From Thiobacillus sp. 0-1251 (GTDB taxonomy: Bacteria > Pseudomonadota > Gammaproteobacteria > Burkholderiales > Thiobacillaceae): a stretch of 64,000 nt of DNA. Positions 51,267 to 61,868 of the stretch are shown one piece after another (within the stretch, counting starts at the first letter, position 1; every line of letters starts with the position of its first letter). The position numbers and the translations under genes are program-made. The DNA lies in NCBI GenBank assembly GCA_001899305.1, contig MKWL01000021.1, positions 317,992-381,991 of the forward strand, in the 5' to 3' direction. The notes under the pieces were generated by a model, which had not been told where the DNA came from, made no database searches, and worked only from the letters and a program-made list of their open reading frames with translations.

Positions 51267-52991
51267 TTATTTACTCGCTGCCACCCAAACCCCATCCCAC
51301 CCTGTCTCCGGCGGCGTCTGCCGGAACTCCGCAATACGCTCCAGCATGACCTGACTGGGCTGGTCGCCCGGCGCATTCGCCAGGCATACACGGAACGCCG
51401 CCTCGGCTGCCTCCCACTCCTGCGCGCGGTAGCGCGCGAGTCCTTCTTCATACGCCTGCACCGCCTTGCGCGTGGTGTCGCTCGCCTCGGCAGCCAGCCC
51501 CAGCAGCTCGTAAACCCGCACCGGCTCCAACTTGCCGGCGACGCGCAGGCTGTCGATCTCGCGGAAGGCCAGCGTGTCGCCTGTCAGGTCGCGCGTGCCC
51601 TCGCTGACCAGGATGCGCGTGCCGTAGAACTTGTTGGCCTGCTCCAGCCGTGACGCGAGATTCACGGTGTCACCGATGACGGTGTAGCCGCGCGAGGTCT
51701 CGGAGCCGATGTTGCCGACCGTCACGTCGCCGCTGGCGATGCCCATGCGCACGTTGACCTCGGGCAGGCCGTGGCGGACGCCGAAGAGGTCGGGCAGGCC
51801 CGTACGGAAGTCGTCCATCTTCTTCATCTGCTCGAGCGCGGCGAGGCAGCCAAGCCGTGCGTGGTCGGCGGCATCGGTGAAGGGTGGACCCCAGAAGGCC
51901 ATGACCGAGTCGCCGATGTACTTGTCGACGATGCCCTGCCGGCCGCGGATCACCTCGGCCATCATCGAGAAGTAGCGGTTGAGGAAGCGCACCGCGGCAT
52001 CCGGCGTGAGGCCTTCGCACATGCGGGTGAAGCCGGCCAGGTCGGAGAAGAACACGGTCATCACCTGGCGCTCGCCCTTGTCGGCCGGGATACGGCTTTC
52101 CAGCAGGCTCTTGACGATGCGCGGGTCGACGTACTGGCCGAAGGTTGTGCGGATACGCTCCTTCTCGCGTAGCCCGACCACCATGTGGTTGAAGGAGGTG
52201 GCGAGCGTGGCTAGTTCGTCGTGGGTCCGTACCAGAATTTCGACGTCGAGGTCGCCCGCTTCCACCGCGCGCGTGCCGCCCAAGAGGCGCTTGACCGGGT
52301 CGACCAGTGAGCGCGTGACGAACGCGGCGAAGATCAGCCCAAGCGCGGTGGCGATGGCGGTGACGATCCAGTTGAGGGTGGTGGCGCGCGCCTCCTCGGC
52401 CTTGGCCTGGCTAGCGGTGTCCTGGGTCAGCTTGTTGAGCAGGTCGATGGTCTTGCCGATCTCGACGTCGACGGCGTCCTTCTCGCGCAGCAGGGCGTCG
52501 CGCACGATCTTTTCCGAGCGCGGCGTCCCTTCCTGGGCCTCGATCTGAAACTGGCGGAAGGTCGCGTGGAAATGCTGGCGCGTGGTCTGGATCAGGGGCA
52601 GTTCCTTGCCCAGCACGGCGAGCGTGACGCGGTCGAGCTCGATCCCCTTCTCCGCTTCGGCATCATTCAGCATGCGCAGCGAGGAGTCGACGATCTGGTC
52701 GGCGTTGATCCCGCGCATGTCGAAGGCGTTCGATTCCTTCGCAAGGAATTCCGGATCGGGCTTGGCAACCTCCATGCCCGCCATCACCCGCTCCATGTGC
52801 ACCATCTGGTCGCGGATGAGGATTTCCACGCTCGCCACCTGCTGCTGCAGCGGCAGGTAGTAGTCGGAGAGCGCCCGCACCTGGTTGTTGAGCTGGCGGA
52901 AGTTGAGCACCGACAGCCAGGTGACGACGACCATCAGCGCCAGTAGCGCGGTGGTGATGCTGAATATCTTCAGGCTGATGGGAAGTCTCAT
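51267..52991 (-). CDS. Membrane-bound class III adenylate/guanylate cyclase
   Basis: A 574-aa cyclase. An N-terminal helix (about 8-28), a helical sensor region (about 35-205), a second helix (about 207-228), a HAMP linker and the class III catalytic domain (about 300-480) are evident: VFFSDLAGFTRMCEGL supplies the metal Asp, KYIGDSVMAFWGPP the second Asp and VIGDTVNLASRLE the Asn/Arg region that binds substrate. A short C-terminal TPR-like helix pair (about 515-555) ends it. Such proteins make cAMP from ATP; cGMP cannot be ruled out. It is convergent with the EAL gene. Confidence 0.88.
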   Translation of the reverse strand: MRLPISLKIFSITTALLALMVVVTWLSVLNFRQLNNQVRALSDYYLPLQQQVASVEILIRDQMVHMERVMAGMEVAKPDPEFLAKESNAFDMRGINADQIVDSSLRMLNDAEAEKGIELDRVTLAVLGKELPLIQTTRQHFHATFRQFQIEAQEGTPRSEKIVRDALLREKDAVDVEIGKTIDLLNKLTQDTASQAKAEEARATTLNWIVTAIATALGLIFAAFVTRSLVDPVKRLLGGTRAVEAGDLDVEILVRTHDELATLATSFNHMVVGLREKERIRTTFGQYVDPRIVKSLLESRIPADKGERQVMTVFFSDLAGFTRMCEGLTPDAAVRFLNRYFSMMAEVIRGRQGIVDKYIGDSVMAFWGPPFTDAADHARLGCLAALEQMKKMDDFRTGLPDLFGVRHGLPEVNVRMGIASGDVTVGNIGSETSRGYTVIGDTVNLASRLEQANKFYGTRILVSEGTRDLTGDTLAFREIDSLRVAGKLEPVRVYELLGLAAEASDTTRKAVQAYEEGLARYRAQEWEAAEAAFRVCLANAPGDQPSQVMLERIAEFRQTPPETGWDGVWVAASK

Positions 52992-53091
52992 GGGGCAAAC
53001 CCTGGCGTACCGTCAATTCACTGGAATTCGAACCTTAGCGCAAGCCACGGATTCGGCAATGCCCCGGGTCTGATCCAGGCCAAGCGACCGC

Positions 53092-54567
53092 TCACAGCAC
53101 GGGCTTGAGCGGCAGCAGCCGCCACAAGCGCATCTGGCCGCGCTTGGTCAACGGGACGTACTGGTCGGGCTCGTCCGCCGCGTTCCAGCTGTTTTCAGGC
53201 TGCATGTCGGCTTCGATCAGGGCTTGCACCTGCTTCGCCAGCACCGCATGGTGCACGACCACGCCGACCTCGGTGTTGAGGTTTTCCGAACGCGGATCGA
53301 GGTTGTAGGTCCCGATGTACGCGATCCGACCGTCCACCACCATGCTCTTGGCATGCAAGGCGAACACCGGCGGCGTGTCGGGCGGGTTCACCCGCGACAT
53401 CAGCATCTTCCGGTTGGCGGGATCGGGCTTGTATTCATGAATTTCCAGGCCCATTTTCAGCAGTTTCCTGCGTTGATTGCGATAGCCCGAGAATGCCGGG
53501 AAGTTGTCTGTGGACGCGAGTGAGTTGGTCAGGATGCGTACCTTGACCCCGCGCGCGACGGCGGCCTTGAACAGCGCCAGCGCCTTGTCGGACAGCACCA
53601 GATAAGGCGACTCGATGACGATCGATTCGCGCGCCGCCTCCACCAGTTGCGCCAGGGCCGCCGAGGTCTGGCCGCCCCCATTCAGCTGCCAGCGGTTGTC
53701 GTTCTTGCCGGGGATGTCGTGGATGAACTCGACCTGCCCCCACGCCAATTCGCGTGCCAGACGATCGAAGCTTTCCGGCGTCGCGTTGATCGCCTCGCGC
53801 ACCTCGGGCGCAAGGTTCTCGGGCGAGCGGGCATAGTCATGCAAATCCTTGAACACCTGCTGCACCTCGGCGTCGTCGACATGCACATTTTTCTTCATCA
53901 GGCCCCAGCCGTCGTAGCGCGACGCCACGGGCACCGCGAGCGGGCTGTCCCAGAAGGCGGCGAAGCTCGCCTGCATGGTCTTGACCGCCGCACCCAGCAG
54001 CAGCGCATCGCGGTCGCGAAAATTGTAGGCGTGGTCGTAATTGAAATATTCGTCCGCCATGTTGCGGCCGCCGGTGATCGCCACCTTTCCATCCACGATG
54101 AAGGTCTTGTCGTGCATGCGCTGGTTCGCCCCGCGGAAATCCGTCAGCACGTTGAGCGCGCGCTTGTAGAACGGCGTGCCGACATGATGCACGGGGTTGT
54201 AGATGCGAATCTCGATATTGGGATGCCTGGCCAGGGCCAACAGCGTCTTGTCGGGCACGTCGATCAGCATGTCATCGACGATGACGCGCACCTTGACGCC
54301 GCGATCCGCTGCGCGCAGCAGCGCTTCGGCAGCCAGGATGCCGATGTTGTCGGTGCTCCAGATGAAATACTGCACCTCGATCGAGCGCTCGGCGTGGTCG
54401 GCGAGCCAGGCACGCGCCAGCAGCGCCTCCTCGCCGGTATCGAGGACGTAGGCACCGGTCGCGCCCGGATGCGCGGCGATCTGTTCATCGACGACGGCGA
54501 GCGATGCGGCCGCGGCGGGGCCGAACGCGATCCAGAACAGCAGCGCGAGAATGAGGCGCTGCATCAT
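53092..54567 (-). CDS. Phospholipase D-like protein, ClsC type
   Basis: A 491-aa exported or membrane-anchored protein of the phospholipase D superfamily. The signal/anchor is MMQRLILALLFWIAFGPAAA. Two HKD motifs are intact: HDKTFIVDG...GGRN and HAKSMVVDG...GTYNLDPRS. The layout fits cardiolipin synthase C (ClsC), which joins phosphatidylglycerol with phosphatidylethanolamine; other PLD transfer reactions remain possible. It begins 13 bp after aroC and is probably cotranscribed. Start: ATG pair at 54564-54567; the frame extends back into aroC. Confidence 0.88.
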   Translation of the reverse strand: MMQRLILALLFWIAFGPAAAASLAVVDEQIAAHPGATGAYVLDTGEEALLARAWLADHAERSIEVQYFIWSTDNIGILAAEALLRAADRGVKVRVIVDDMLIDVPDKTLLALARHPNIEIRIYNPVHHVGTPFYKRALNVLTDFRGANQRMHDKTFIVDGKVAITGGRNMADEYFNYDHAYNFRDRDALLLGAAVKTMQASFAAFWDSPLAVPVASRYDGWGLMKKNVHVDDAEVQQVFKDLHDYARSPENLAPEVREAINATPESFDRLARELAWGQVEFIHDIPGKNDNRWQLNGGGQTSAALAQLVEAARESIVIESPYLVLSDKALALFKAAVARGVKVRILTNSLASTDNFPAFSGYRNQRRKLLKMGLEIHEYKPDPANRKMLMSRVNPPDTPPVFALHAKSMVVDGRIAYIGTYNLDPRSENLNTEVGVVVHHAVLAKQVQALIEADMQPENSWNAADEPDQYVPLTKRGQMRLWRLLPLKPVL

Positions 54568-54580
54568 GCGGACGGTACGG

Positions 54581-55681
54581 TCAGCCCGCCCGGCCCGGCA
54601 CCACCGGCGTGCCGCTGGCCACGTCACCGCATTGCGCGCGATGGCGCAGTGCGTGATCCATCAGCACGATCGCCATCAGCGCCTCGGCGATCGGGGTGGC
54701 GCGGATGCCGACGCAGGGATCGTGGCGGCCGTGGGTGACGACCTCGATCGGCTGGCCGTGCAGGTCGACCGAGCGGCCAGGAAGGCGCATCGACGAGGTG
54801 GGTTTGATCGCAATGTGCGCGACGACGGCCTGGCCGGACGAGATGCCGCCGAGCACGCCGCCGGCGTGGTTGGAGAGGAAGCCTGCGGGCGTGATCTCGT
54901 CGCGGTGTTCGGTGCCCAGTTGCCGCGCCGCCTCCATGCCGTCGCCGATCTCCACACCCTTGACAGCGTTGAGGCCCATCAGCGCGTGGGCGAGATCGGC
55001 ATCGAGCTTGTCGTAGAGCGGCTCGCCCCAGCCGGGCGGCACGTTCTCGGCCATCACGCTGATCCTGGCGCCGACCGAGTCGCCCGACTTCCTGAGCGCG
55101 TCCATGTATTCCTCGAGCTTGGGCACGATGGCGGCACTGGGCGCGAAGAAGGCATTGTTGCCGATCTCGTCCCATGATTCGAAGGGCACGTCGATCGGGC
55201 CCAGCGCGCTCATGTAGCCGCGGATGACGATGCCGTATTTTTCAGCCAGCCATTTCTTGGCGATGGCGCCGGCGCCGACGATGGGCGCGGTCAAGCGTGC
55301 CGACGAGCGGCCGCCCCCGCGCGGATCGCGGAAACCGTATTTCTGCGTATAGGTGTAGTCGGCATGGCCCGGGCGGAAGGTCTCGGCAATGTTGCCGTAG
55401 TCCTTGCTGCGCTGGTCCTCGTTGCGGATCAGCAACGCGATCGGCGTGCCTGTCGTCTTCCCTTCATACAAACCGGAGAGAATCTCGACGGTATCGGATT
55501 CGCGGCGCTGGGTGACGTGGCGCGAGGTGCCGGGCTTGCGGCGGTCGAGGTCGTGCTGGATGTCGGCTTCGGCAAGCGCCATGCCGGGCGGACAGCCGTC
55601 GACCACGCAGCCGATGGCAGGGCCATGCGATTCGCCGAACACGGTGACACAGAACAGTTTGCCGAGTGTGCTGCCAGACAT
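54581..55681 (-). CDS. aroC: Chorismate synthase
   Basis: A 366-aa enzyme converting EPSP to chorismate, the last step of the shikimate pathway, with reduced FMN. The family signatures [25 protein letters not shown] and [12 protein letters not shown] with the C-terminal [17 protein letters not shown] are all present; length is normal. It diverges from the transaldolase gene by about 140 bp. Confidence 0.96.
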   Translation of the reverse strand: MSGSTLGKLFCVTVFGESHGPAIGCVVDGCPPGMALAEADIQHDLDRRKPGTSRHVTQRRESDTVEILSGLYEGKTTGTPIALLIRNEDQRSKDYGNIAETFRPGHADYTYTQKYGFRDPRGGGRSSARLTAPIVGAGAIAKKWLAEKYGIVIRGYMSALGPIDVPFESWDEIGNNAFFAPSAAIVPKLEEYMDALRKSGDSVGARISVMAENVPPGWGEPLYDKLDADLAHALMGLNAVKGVEIGDGMEAARQLGTEHRDEITPAGFLSNHAGGVLGGISSGQAVVAHIAIKPTSSMRLPGRSVDLHGQPIEVVTHGRHDPCVGIRATPIAEALMAIVLMDHALRHRAQCGDVASGTPVVPGRAG

Positions 55682-55822
55682 GGAATTTAGCCGGAAAAAA
55701 GCCGAAAGAATGCGCCGGAGTCTAGCACAGGCGCGGCTTCTGGCACGGATCGGCCCGGTCCGTTGAACTTGCCGTCATGCACATGTTCTATCCTGAACAT
55801 CTCACTCATGCGAGGACCGCCC

Positions 55823-56902
55823 ATGAACACCACGCAACACGTCACCACCCTCGGCCAGAGCCTCTGGCTGGACAACCTGTCGCGCAGCCTGCTCCATGAC
55901 GGCACGCTGGCCAGGCTGATCGCCGAGGACGGCGTCTCGGGCGTAACCTCGAATCCGTCGATCTTCCAGAACGCCCTGGCCACCAGTCCCTACTACGCCG
56001 ACGACCTGGCACGGTTGAAAGCCGGCGAACCGGATGTCGAGCGGCGCTACGAGGCGCTGGTCATCCCCGACATCCAGGCTGCCTGCGATCTGCTGCTGCC
56101 CACCCATGAAGCCAGCGGCGGCAACGACGGCTACGTCAGCCTGGAAGTCGCGCCGCGCTGGGCCTACGACTCGACGCGCACGGTGGAAGAGGCGCAACGC
56201 CTGTCCGCCGCCGTGAACCGCCGCAACCTGCTCATCAAGGTGCCGGGCACGCCCGAAGGCGTCAGCGCATTCGAAGCGCTGACCACGCTCGGCATCAACG
56301 TCAACGTGACCCTGCTGTTCTCGATAGCCCAGACCGAGGCGGTCTTCCATGCCTATATCCGCGGCCTCAGCGCACGCGTGCAAGCCGGCGCCGACGTGCG
56401 CCGCAGCAAGGCGGTGGCCAGCCTGTTCCTGTCGCGCGTCGATACGCTGGTCGACACGCAATTGACCGCCATCGGCACCCAGGCGGCGCTGTCGCTGCGC
56501 GGCAAGGCCGCGGTGGCGATGGCCAAGCTCGCGTATCAACGCTATCTGCGGATTTTTCATGGCGAGGCCTTCGCCACGCTGGCGCAGCAGGGCGCCACGC
56601 CGCAGTACCTGCTGTGGGCGAGCACTGGCGTGAAGAATCCGGACTACCGCGACCTGCTGTATGTCGAGCCGCTGATCGGCCCGGAAACCATCAATACCCT
56701 GCCCGACAAGACGCTCGCCGCACTGCGCGACCACGGCGATCCGGTGCCGCGTGTGGCGCAAGGCGTCGCTGAAGCCGAGGCACAGATGGCGGAACTGGCC
56801 CGCCTGGGCCTCGACATGGATGCCGTCGGCAATACCCTGCAGGACGACGGCGTCAAACTGTTCGAGGCCGCATTTCAGAAGCTGCTGCTGCAGGCCGGCT
56901 AG
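55823..56902 (+). CDS. tal: Transaldolase
   Basis: A 359-aa transaldolase of the longer subfamily, transferring dihydroxyacetone between sugar phosphates in the non-oxidative pentose phosphate pathway. The N-terminal GVTSNPSIFQNAL motif and the Schiff-base Lys K139 in NLLIKVPGT are present, with VTLLFSIAQ and KNPDYRDLLY further on. The start follows GAGGACCGCCC; an ATG at 55808 is also possible. It diverges from aroC. Confidence 0.92.
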   Translation: MNTTQHVTTLGQSLWLDNLSRSLLHDGTLARLIAEDGVSGVTSNPSIFQNALATSPYYADDLARLKAGEPDVERRYEALVIPDIQAACDLLLPTHEASGGNDGYVSLEVAPRWAYDSTRTVEEAQRLSAAVNRRNLLIKVPGTPEGVSAFEALTTLGINVNVTLLFSIAQTEAVFHAYIRGLSARVQAGADVRRSKAVASLFLSRVDTLVDTQLTAIGTQAALSLRGKAAVAMAKLAYQRYLRIFHGEAFATLAQQGATPQYLLWASTGVKNPDYRDLLYVEPLIGPETINTLPDKTLAALRDHGDPVPRVAQGVAEAEAQMAELARLGLDMDAVGNTLQDDGVKLFEAAFQKLLLQAG

Positions 56903-56960
56903 ATTCGCCCGACCCTGCGTGCGTTATGGATGTCATGGAAGTTCGGCATCATCGACCCGC

Positions 56961-57071
56961 GGCATCCCGCTCACGCTGCGAATGCAGGAGGACTACGACC
57001 ACAGCTACCATTTCATCGCCACCTTCATCGGCGGGCCTTCGGCGTTTCACGCGCAGGCCATGGCCTGTTGA
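56961..57071 (+). pseudogene. 3' relic of an S-formylglutathione hydrolase gene
   Basis: The frame GIPLTLRMQEDYDHSYHFIA, then TFI, matches the C-terminus of S-formylglutathione hydrolase (LRLQ-x-GYDHSYxFIxxFI), including the catalytic His of DHSY. The following GGPSAFHAQAMAC resembles the normal ending FHAQA, then TGA. The rest of the gene is missing; upstream sequence is the transaldolase stop region. Only about 36 codons remain, so it is not functional. Confidence 0.7.
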
Positions 57072-57240
57072 ACCAGCGGCACTACGCTCCGCCTCCTCCC
57101 GATCAAGCAAGAACAATTTATGTCAGGCTAAAAAATCTTGAATGGACAGGCGGCACGCCGAGGAACAGGATTGTCGTTTCCAGCACCGCACGCAAGGCGT
57201 GCGCGCATGGAGTCCAGAAAACGATGCAAGGAGATCCGAC

Positions 57241-57834
57241 ATGACCCTGACCTACACCCGCCTGCCCGCCCGCAATCTCGACAAGAGCGCCGGCCTGCTG
57301 CGCCCTGCCTGCATCCTGCCCGAGCGGGTTGAGCTGGATAACCCGGCGCTCGACGTCATGACCGACTTTCGTCGCCTGACGGCCTTCATCGCCACGCCCG
57401 GCGACACCATCAAGCAGGCGGAAGAGCGCATGATCCGCCGCAAGGTGCGCCTGCTGTTCGTCATGGACAGCCAGGACCGCGTCGCCGGCCTGGTGACCCG
57501 CACCGACATCCACGGCGAGAAGCCCATGCAGGTCGTGCAAAGCCGCGGCATCCGCCGCGACGAAGTGCTGGTGGCCGACATCATGACGCCGGTGGAACGG
57601 CTGGAAGCGGTCGACTACGACGACATCGCCCATGCCCGCGTCGGCCACGTGCTGGAAACGCTCAAGGCACGCGGTCGGCAGCATGCCCTGGTGATCGAGC
57701 ACACCGGCGGCCGACAAATGGTGCGCGGCCTGCTGTCGCTGTCGCAGTTGTGCAAACAGCTGGGGGTCAACGTCGAAACCACCGAAGTGGCTAATACCTT
57801 CATCGAGATCGAGCAGCACCTGGCGCACGCCTGA
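57241..57834 (+). CDS. CBS-domain protein
   Basis: A 197-aa cytoplasmic protein with a tandem pair of CBS motifs (about 40-105 and 110-180: TAFIATPGDTIKQAEERMIR, LFVMDSQDRVAGLVTRTDI, VADIMTPVERLEAVDYDDIA and RGLLSLSQLCKQLG). Such pairs bind adenosine nucleotides and act as energy sensors; no catalytic domain is fused. Start: ATG behind AAGGAGATCCGAC. The frame upstream is not coding. Confidence 0.85.
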   Translation: MTLTYTRLPARNLDKSAGLLRPACILPERVELDNPALDVMTDFRRLTAFIATPGDTIKQAEERMIRRKVRLLFVMDSQDRVAGLVTRTDIHGEKPMQVVQSRGIRRDEVLVADIMTPVERLEAVDYDDIAHARVGHVLETLKARGRQHALVIEHTGGRQMVRGLLSLSQLCKQLGVNVETTEVANTFIEIEQHLAHA

Positions 57835-57858
57835 ATCATCCGCCCACTTCCGTCTTCT

Positions 57859-58197
57859 TCAGGTGGAAGCGGGCGGGTTGCCGAGCACGCGGTAGGTGCT
57901 CTGCACGAATCTGCTTTCATAGGTCCGGGGCCGGACGTGCTCGAGAGGGATATCCTGCGATACCGGGCTGAACACGACCACCCTGCGTCCGGGATAGGGC
58001 CATTCCCCGAACGTCAGCGCTGTTTCGAAGGTATTGCGCCCCATCACCAGCGCGTCGATGCCCGCCATGAAGTCGGCATAGCCATGGTCGTCGGTCGAAT
58101 CGGTGGCGCCGATCAGCCAGTCGAGATTGCCGTCCGGTCGGGCAATGAATCCATCCAGGCTGGTGGCGATGAAGACGGAAAACCGGATGCTCGCGAC
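57859..58197 (-). pseudogene. Dihydrofolate reductase-like (RibD C-terminal) gene without a normal start
   Basis: The frame gives SVFIATSLDGFIARPDGNLD, WLIGATDSTDDH, DALVMGRNTFETAL and PGRRVVVFSP, a RibD_C/DHFR-fold reductase of about 112 aa. The frame has no ATG, GTG or TTG at its N-terminus: after the good ribosome site AGGAGAA the expected start triplet is GTC (58195-58197). An ATG at 58210 is in another frame and shares RRNSREHP before shifting, so a 1-base frameshift or a point mutation of the start is likely. The C-terminus is also short (ends VLGNPPAST). Probably inactive or poorly expressed. Confidence 0.6.
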
Positions 58198-58410
58198 TGT
58201 TTCTCCTCATGAAAACGATGCATGGCGGCATGCGCATAGGCCGGCAGCATACGTCACCATTTTGCCGCCGCACGGCCAAAGACCTCATGGGCAGGGCGGT
58301 TTTACGACGCCGTCAAGGTTTTCCCGCACGGCGTCTTGTGCTCAAATCCGGTACTCCGGATGCGTCGACGCGCGTCGGAGGCGCGAGATTGCCCATCCCA
58401 TAACAAGCAC

Positions 58411-60075
58411 ATGAACATTTCCGTCAGCGAACTGATCGTCCGGTATCTGGAACGCCTGGGCATCGACCACATCTTCGGCATGCCGGGTGCGCACGTGCTG
58501 CCCATCTACGACCGCCTGCACGATTCGGGCGTGAAGAGCGTGCTGGTCAAGCACGAGCAGGGTGCGGCCTTCATGGCGGGCGGCTACGCACGGATCTCGC
58601 ATCAGCCCGCGGCCTGCATCGCCACGGCGGGCCCCGGCGCGACCAATCTGCTGACCGGCATCGCCAACGCCTATGCCGAACGGCTTCCGGTGCTGGCGAT
58701 CACCGGCGAGACCTCCACCTACATCTTCGGCCGCGGCGGCCTGCAGGAAAGCTCGGGGGAAGGCGGTGCCATCGACCAGGGCGCGCTGTTCGCCAGCGTC
58801 ACCCGCTACCACAAGCTCATCGAACGCACCGACTATCTGGGCCAGGTGCTGAACCAGGCTGCACAGGCGCTGCTTGGACGTGAACCCGGGCCGGTGCTGC
58901 TGTCGATCCCCTACAACGTGCAGAAGGAGAGCGTCGACGACAGCGTGCTCGACCAGATCCACTTTCCGCGCAAGGCCGCCGTCCGGCACACAGCCTCGAT
59001 CGCCGAACTCGCCGAGCTGCTGCGCGCCGCGCACACCCCGGTCATCGTCGCCGGCTACGGCTGCATCCAGGCAGGGGCACGCGACGTCGTCGCTGCCCTG
59101 GCGACACAATTCAACATTCCGGTCACCACCAGCCTCAAGGCCAAGGGCGTGGTCGCCGAGGGCTCGCCCCTGTCGCTCGGCTGTCTCGGCGTCACGTCCA
59201 ACGGCGATGCCTATCGCTACCTCGTCGATCACGCCGATCTGCTGGTCTTCCTCGGCGCCAGCTTCAACGAACGCACCAGCTATCTGTGGGACGCCAAATT
59301 GCTGGGCGGCAAGAAAATTGCCCAGGTCGACCGCGACGCGGCGCAACTCGGCCGCGTGTTCCAGCCCGACGTGGCGATCTGCGGCGACATCCGCGCCGTG
59401 GCGGAAGACCTCCTCGCCACCCTCCGGGCCGACGCCATGCCGCCCAAGACGCTGGATCGTCTCGATGGCCATCGGCGCGCCGCCGTCCTGACGGCCGATG
59501 AACCCGACGCGGCATCGGCTCAGTCCTTCCGCCTGATGCAGGGGTTCTTCAGCCGGCTCGCGCGGCACTTCCCGCACAACGCCCTGGTGTTCGACGACAA
59601 CATCGTCTTCGCGCAGAGCTACTTCGACGTCTCCGACCGCAACCACTACTTCCCCAATTCCGGCATTTCGTCGCTGGGCCACGCGATCCCCGCCGCCATC
59701 GGCGCGCGCTGCTTTGCGAAAGACAGCCCCACCTTCGCCATCCTCGGCGACGGCGGCTTCCAGATGTGCTGCATGGAAATGATGACTGCGGTGAACTACG
59801 GCATCCCGCTCAACGTGGTGGTGATCAACAACGGCACGCTCTCGCTCATCCGCAAGAACCAGTTCCAGCTCTATGGCGAGCGCTACATCGACTGCGACTT
59901 CACCAACCCCGACTTCGGCCTGCTCGCGCAATCGTTCGGAGTCCATCATTACCGTATCGAAAGCGAGGCAGCGCTCGACGCCCTGTTCGCAAACGCCGAC
60001 CTGACCGGCACAATCAACCTCATCGAGATCCTGCTCGACAAACATGCCTTTCCACGCTACCTGTCGGCTCGCTAA
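58411..60075 (+). CDS. Thiamine diphosphate-dependent enzyme, acetolactate synthase-like
   Basis: A 554-aa enzyme of the IlvB superfamily. The PYR domain has the catalytic Glu in VKHEQGAAFMAGGYAR; the central domain follows; the PP domain holds the ThDP motif GDGGFQMCCMEMMTAVNYGI through VVVINN. The exact reaction is uncertain: acetolactate synthase, a 2-oxoacid decarboxylase or sulfoacetaldehyde acetyltransferase are all possible. There is no small regulatory subunit gene next to it, against a biosynthetic IlvB role. The TRAP transporter 210 bp downstream could bring its substrate. Start: ATG in MNISVSELIVRYLERLG. Confidence 0.82.
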   Translation: MNISVSELIVRYLERLGIDHIFGMPGAHVLPIYDRLHDSGVKSVLVKHEQGAAFMAGGYARISHQPAACIATAGPGATNLLTGIANAYAERLPVLAITGETSTYIFGRGGLQESSGEGGAIDQGALFASVTRYHKLIERTDYLGQVLNQAAQALLGREPGPVLLSIPYNVQKESVDDSVLDQIHFPRKAAVRHTASIAELAELLRAAHTPVIVAGYGCIQAGARDVVAALATQFNIPVTTSLKAKGVVAEGSPLSLGCLGVTSNGDAYRYLVDHADLLVFLGASFNERTSYLWDAKLLGGKKIAQVDRDAAQLGRVFQPDVAICGDIRAVAEDLLATLRADAMPPKTLDRLDGHRRAAVLTADEPDAASAQSFRLMQGFFSRLARHFPHNALVFDDNIVFAQSYFDVSDRNHYFPNSGISSLGHAIPAAIGARCFAKDSPTFAILGDGGFQMCCMEMMTAVNYGIPLNVVVINNGTLSLIRKNQFQLYGERYIDCDFTNPDFGLLAQSFGVHHYRIESEAALDALFANADLTGTINLIEILLDKHAFPRYLSAR

Positions 60076-60134
60076 CCCTGACGAACAGATCGACGCAACC
60101 GCCGCCATCATGCCGTTCGGCGCCGGGCGGATGA

Positions 60135-61274
<1,140 letters not shown>

Positions 61275-61343
61275 GGCTGTGGGGCCGGCCCGACGGCCTC
61301 TTTTCCAGGGCCTGCATTGTTGGGCAGGCCCGGCGGGCACTCT

Positions 61344-61868
61344 ATGAAGATTCTCGACCGCATCGAGGAACTGATCGTCATCGTCATGCTTGCGCTGATG
61401 ACGCTGCTGACCTTCCTGCAGGTGGTCATGCGCTATGGATTCAATTCCGGTTTCCCGTGGGCGCTGGAACTGTCCACGGTGTTTTTCGCTGCCATGATTT
61501 TTGTCGGCATCTCGTATGGCGTGCGGACGGGCGCGCACATCGGCGTCGACGCGCTGGTCAAGCGCTTTCCTCCCGGATTGCGCCGCGCGATATCCATCGT
61601 CGTCGTCTTGCTATGCCTGCTCTATGCAGGCCTCGTGATCTACGGCTCGTGGGTCTACGTCAGCAAGATGAAGCTTATCGGCATCGAGATGGAAGACCTG
61701 CCCATCCCCATCTGGATCGTACGGTCCATCCTGCCCATCGGCTACCTGCTGCTGGTGCTAAGACTCGGGCAGGTCCTGTGGGCACTGATCACCGGCCGGT
61801 CCGACCGGCTGCACCTCGGCAACGAAGCAGACGACGCGCTCAGGCTCAAAAGCGGGGATGCCCCATGA
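61344..61868 (+). CDS. TRAP transporter small membrane subunit, DctQ family
   Basis: A 174-aa membrane protein with four predicted helices, the small subunit of a TRAP carrier. FLQVVMRYGFNSGFPWALEL and FVGISYGVRTGAHIGVDAL are typical of DctQ. It lies 69 bp after the binding-protein gene and overlaps the large subunit gene by 4 nt (ATGA). Start: ATG of MKILDRIEEL; nine upstream codons are excluded. Confidence 0.9.
   Translation: MKILDRIEELIVIVMLALMTLLTFLQVVMRYGFNSGFPWALELSTVFFAAMIFVGISYGVRTGAHIGVDALVKRFPPGLRRAISIVVVLLCLLYAGLVIYGSWVYVSKMKLIGIEMEDLPIPIWIVRSILPIGYLLLVLRLGQVLWALITGRSDRLHLGNEADDALRLKSGDAP

Noticed and set aside
56926-57244. Two overlapping frames after transaldolase as small genes
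   Set aside because: Their frames do not match the conserved S-formylglutathione hydrolase end and have no ribosome site or recognisable product.
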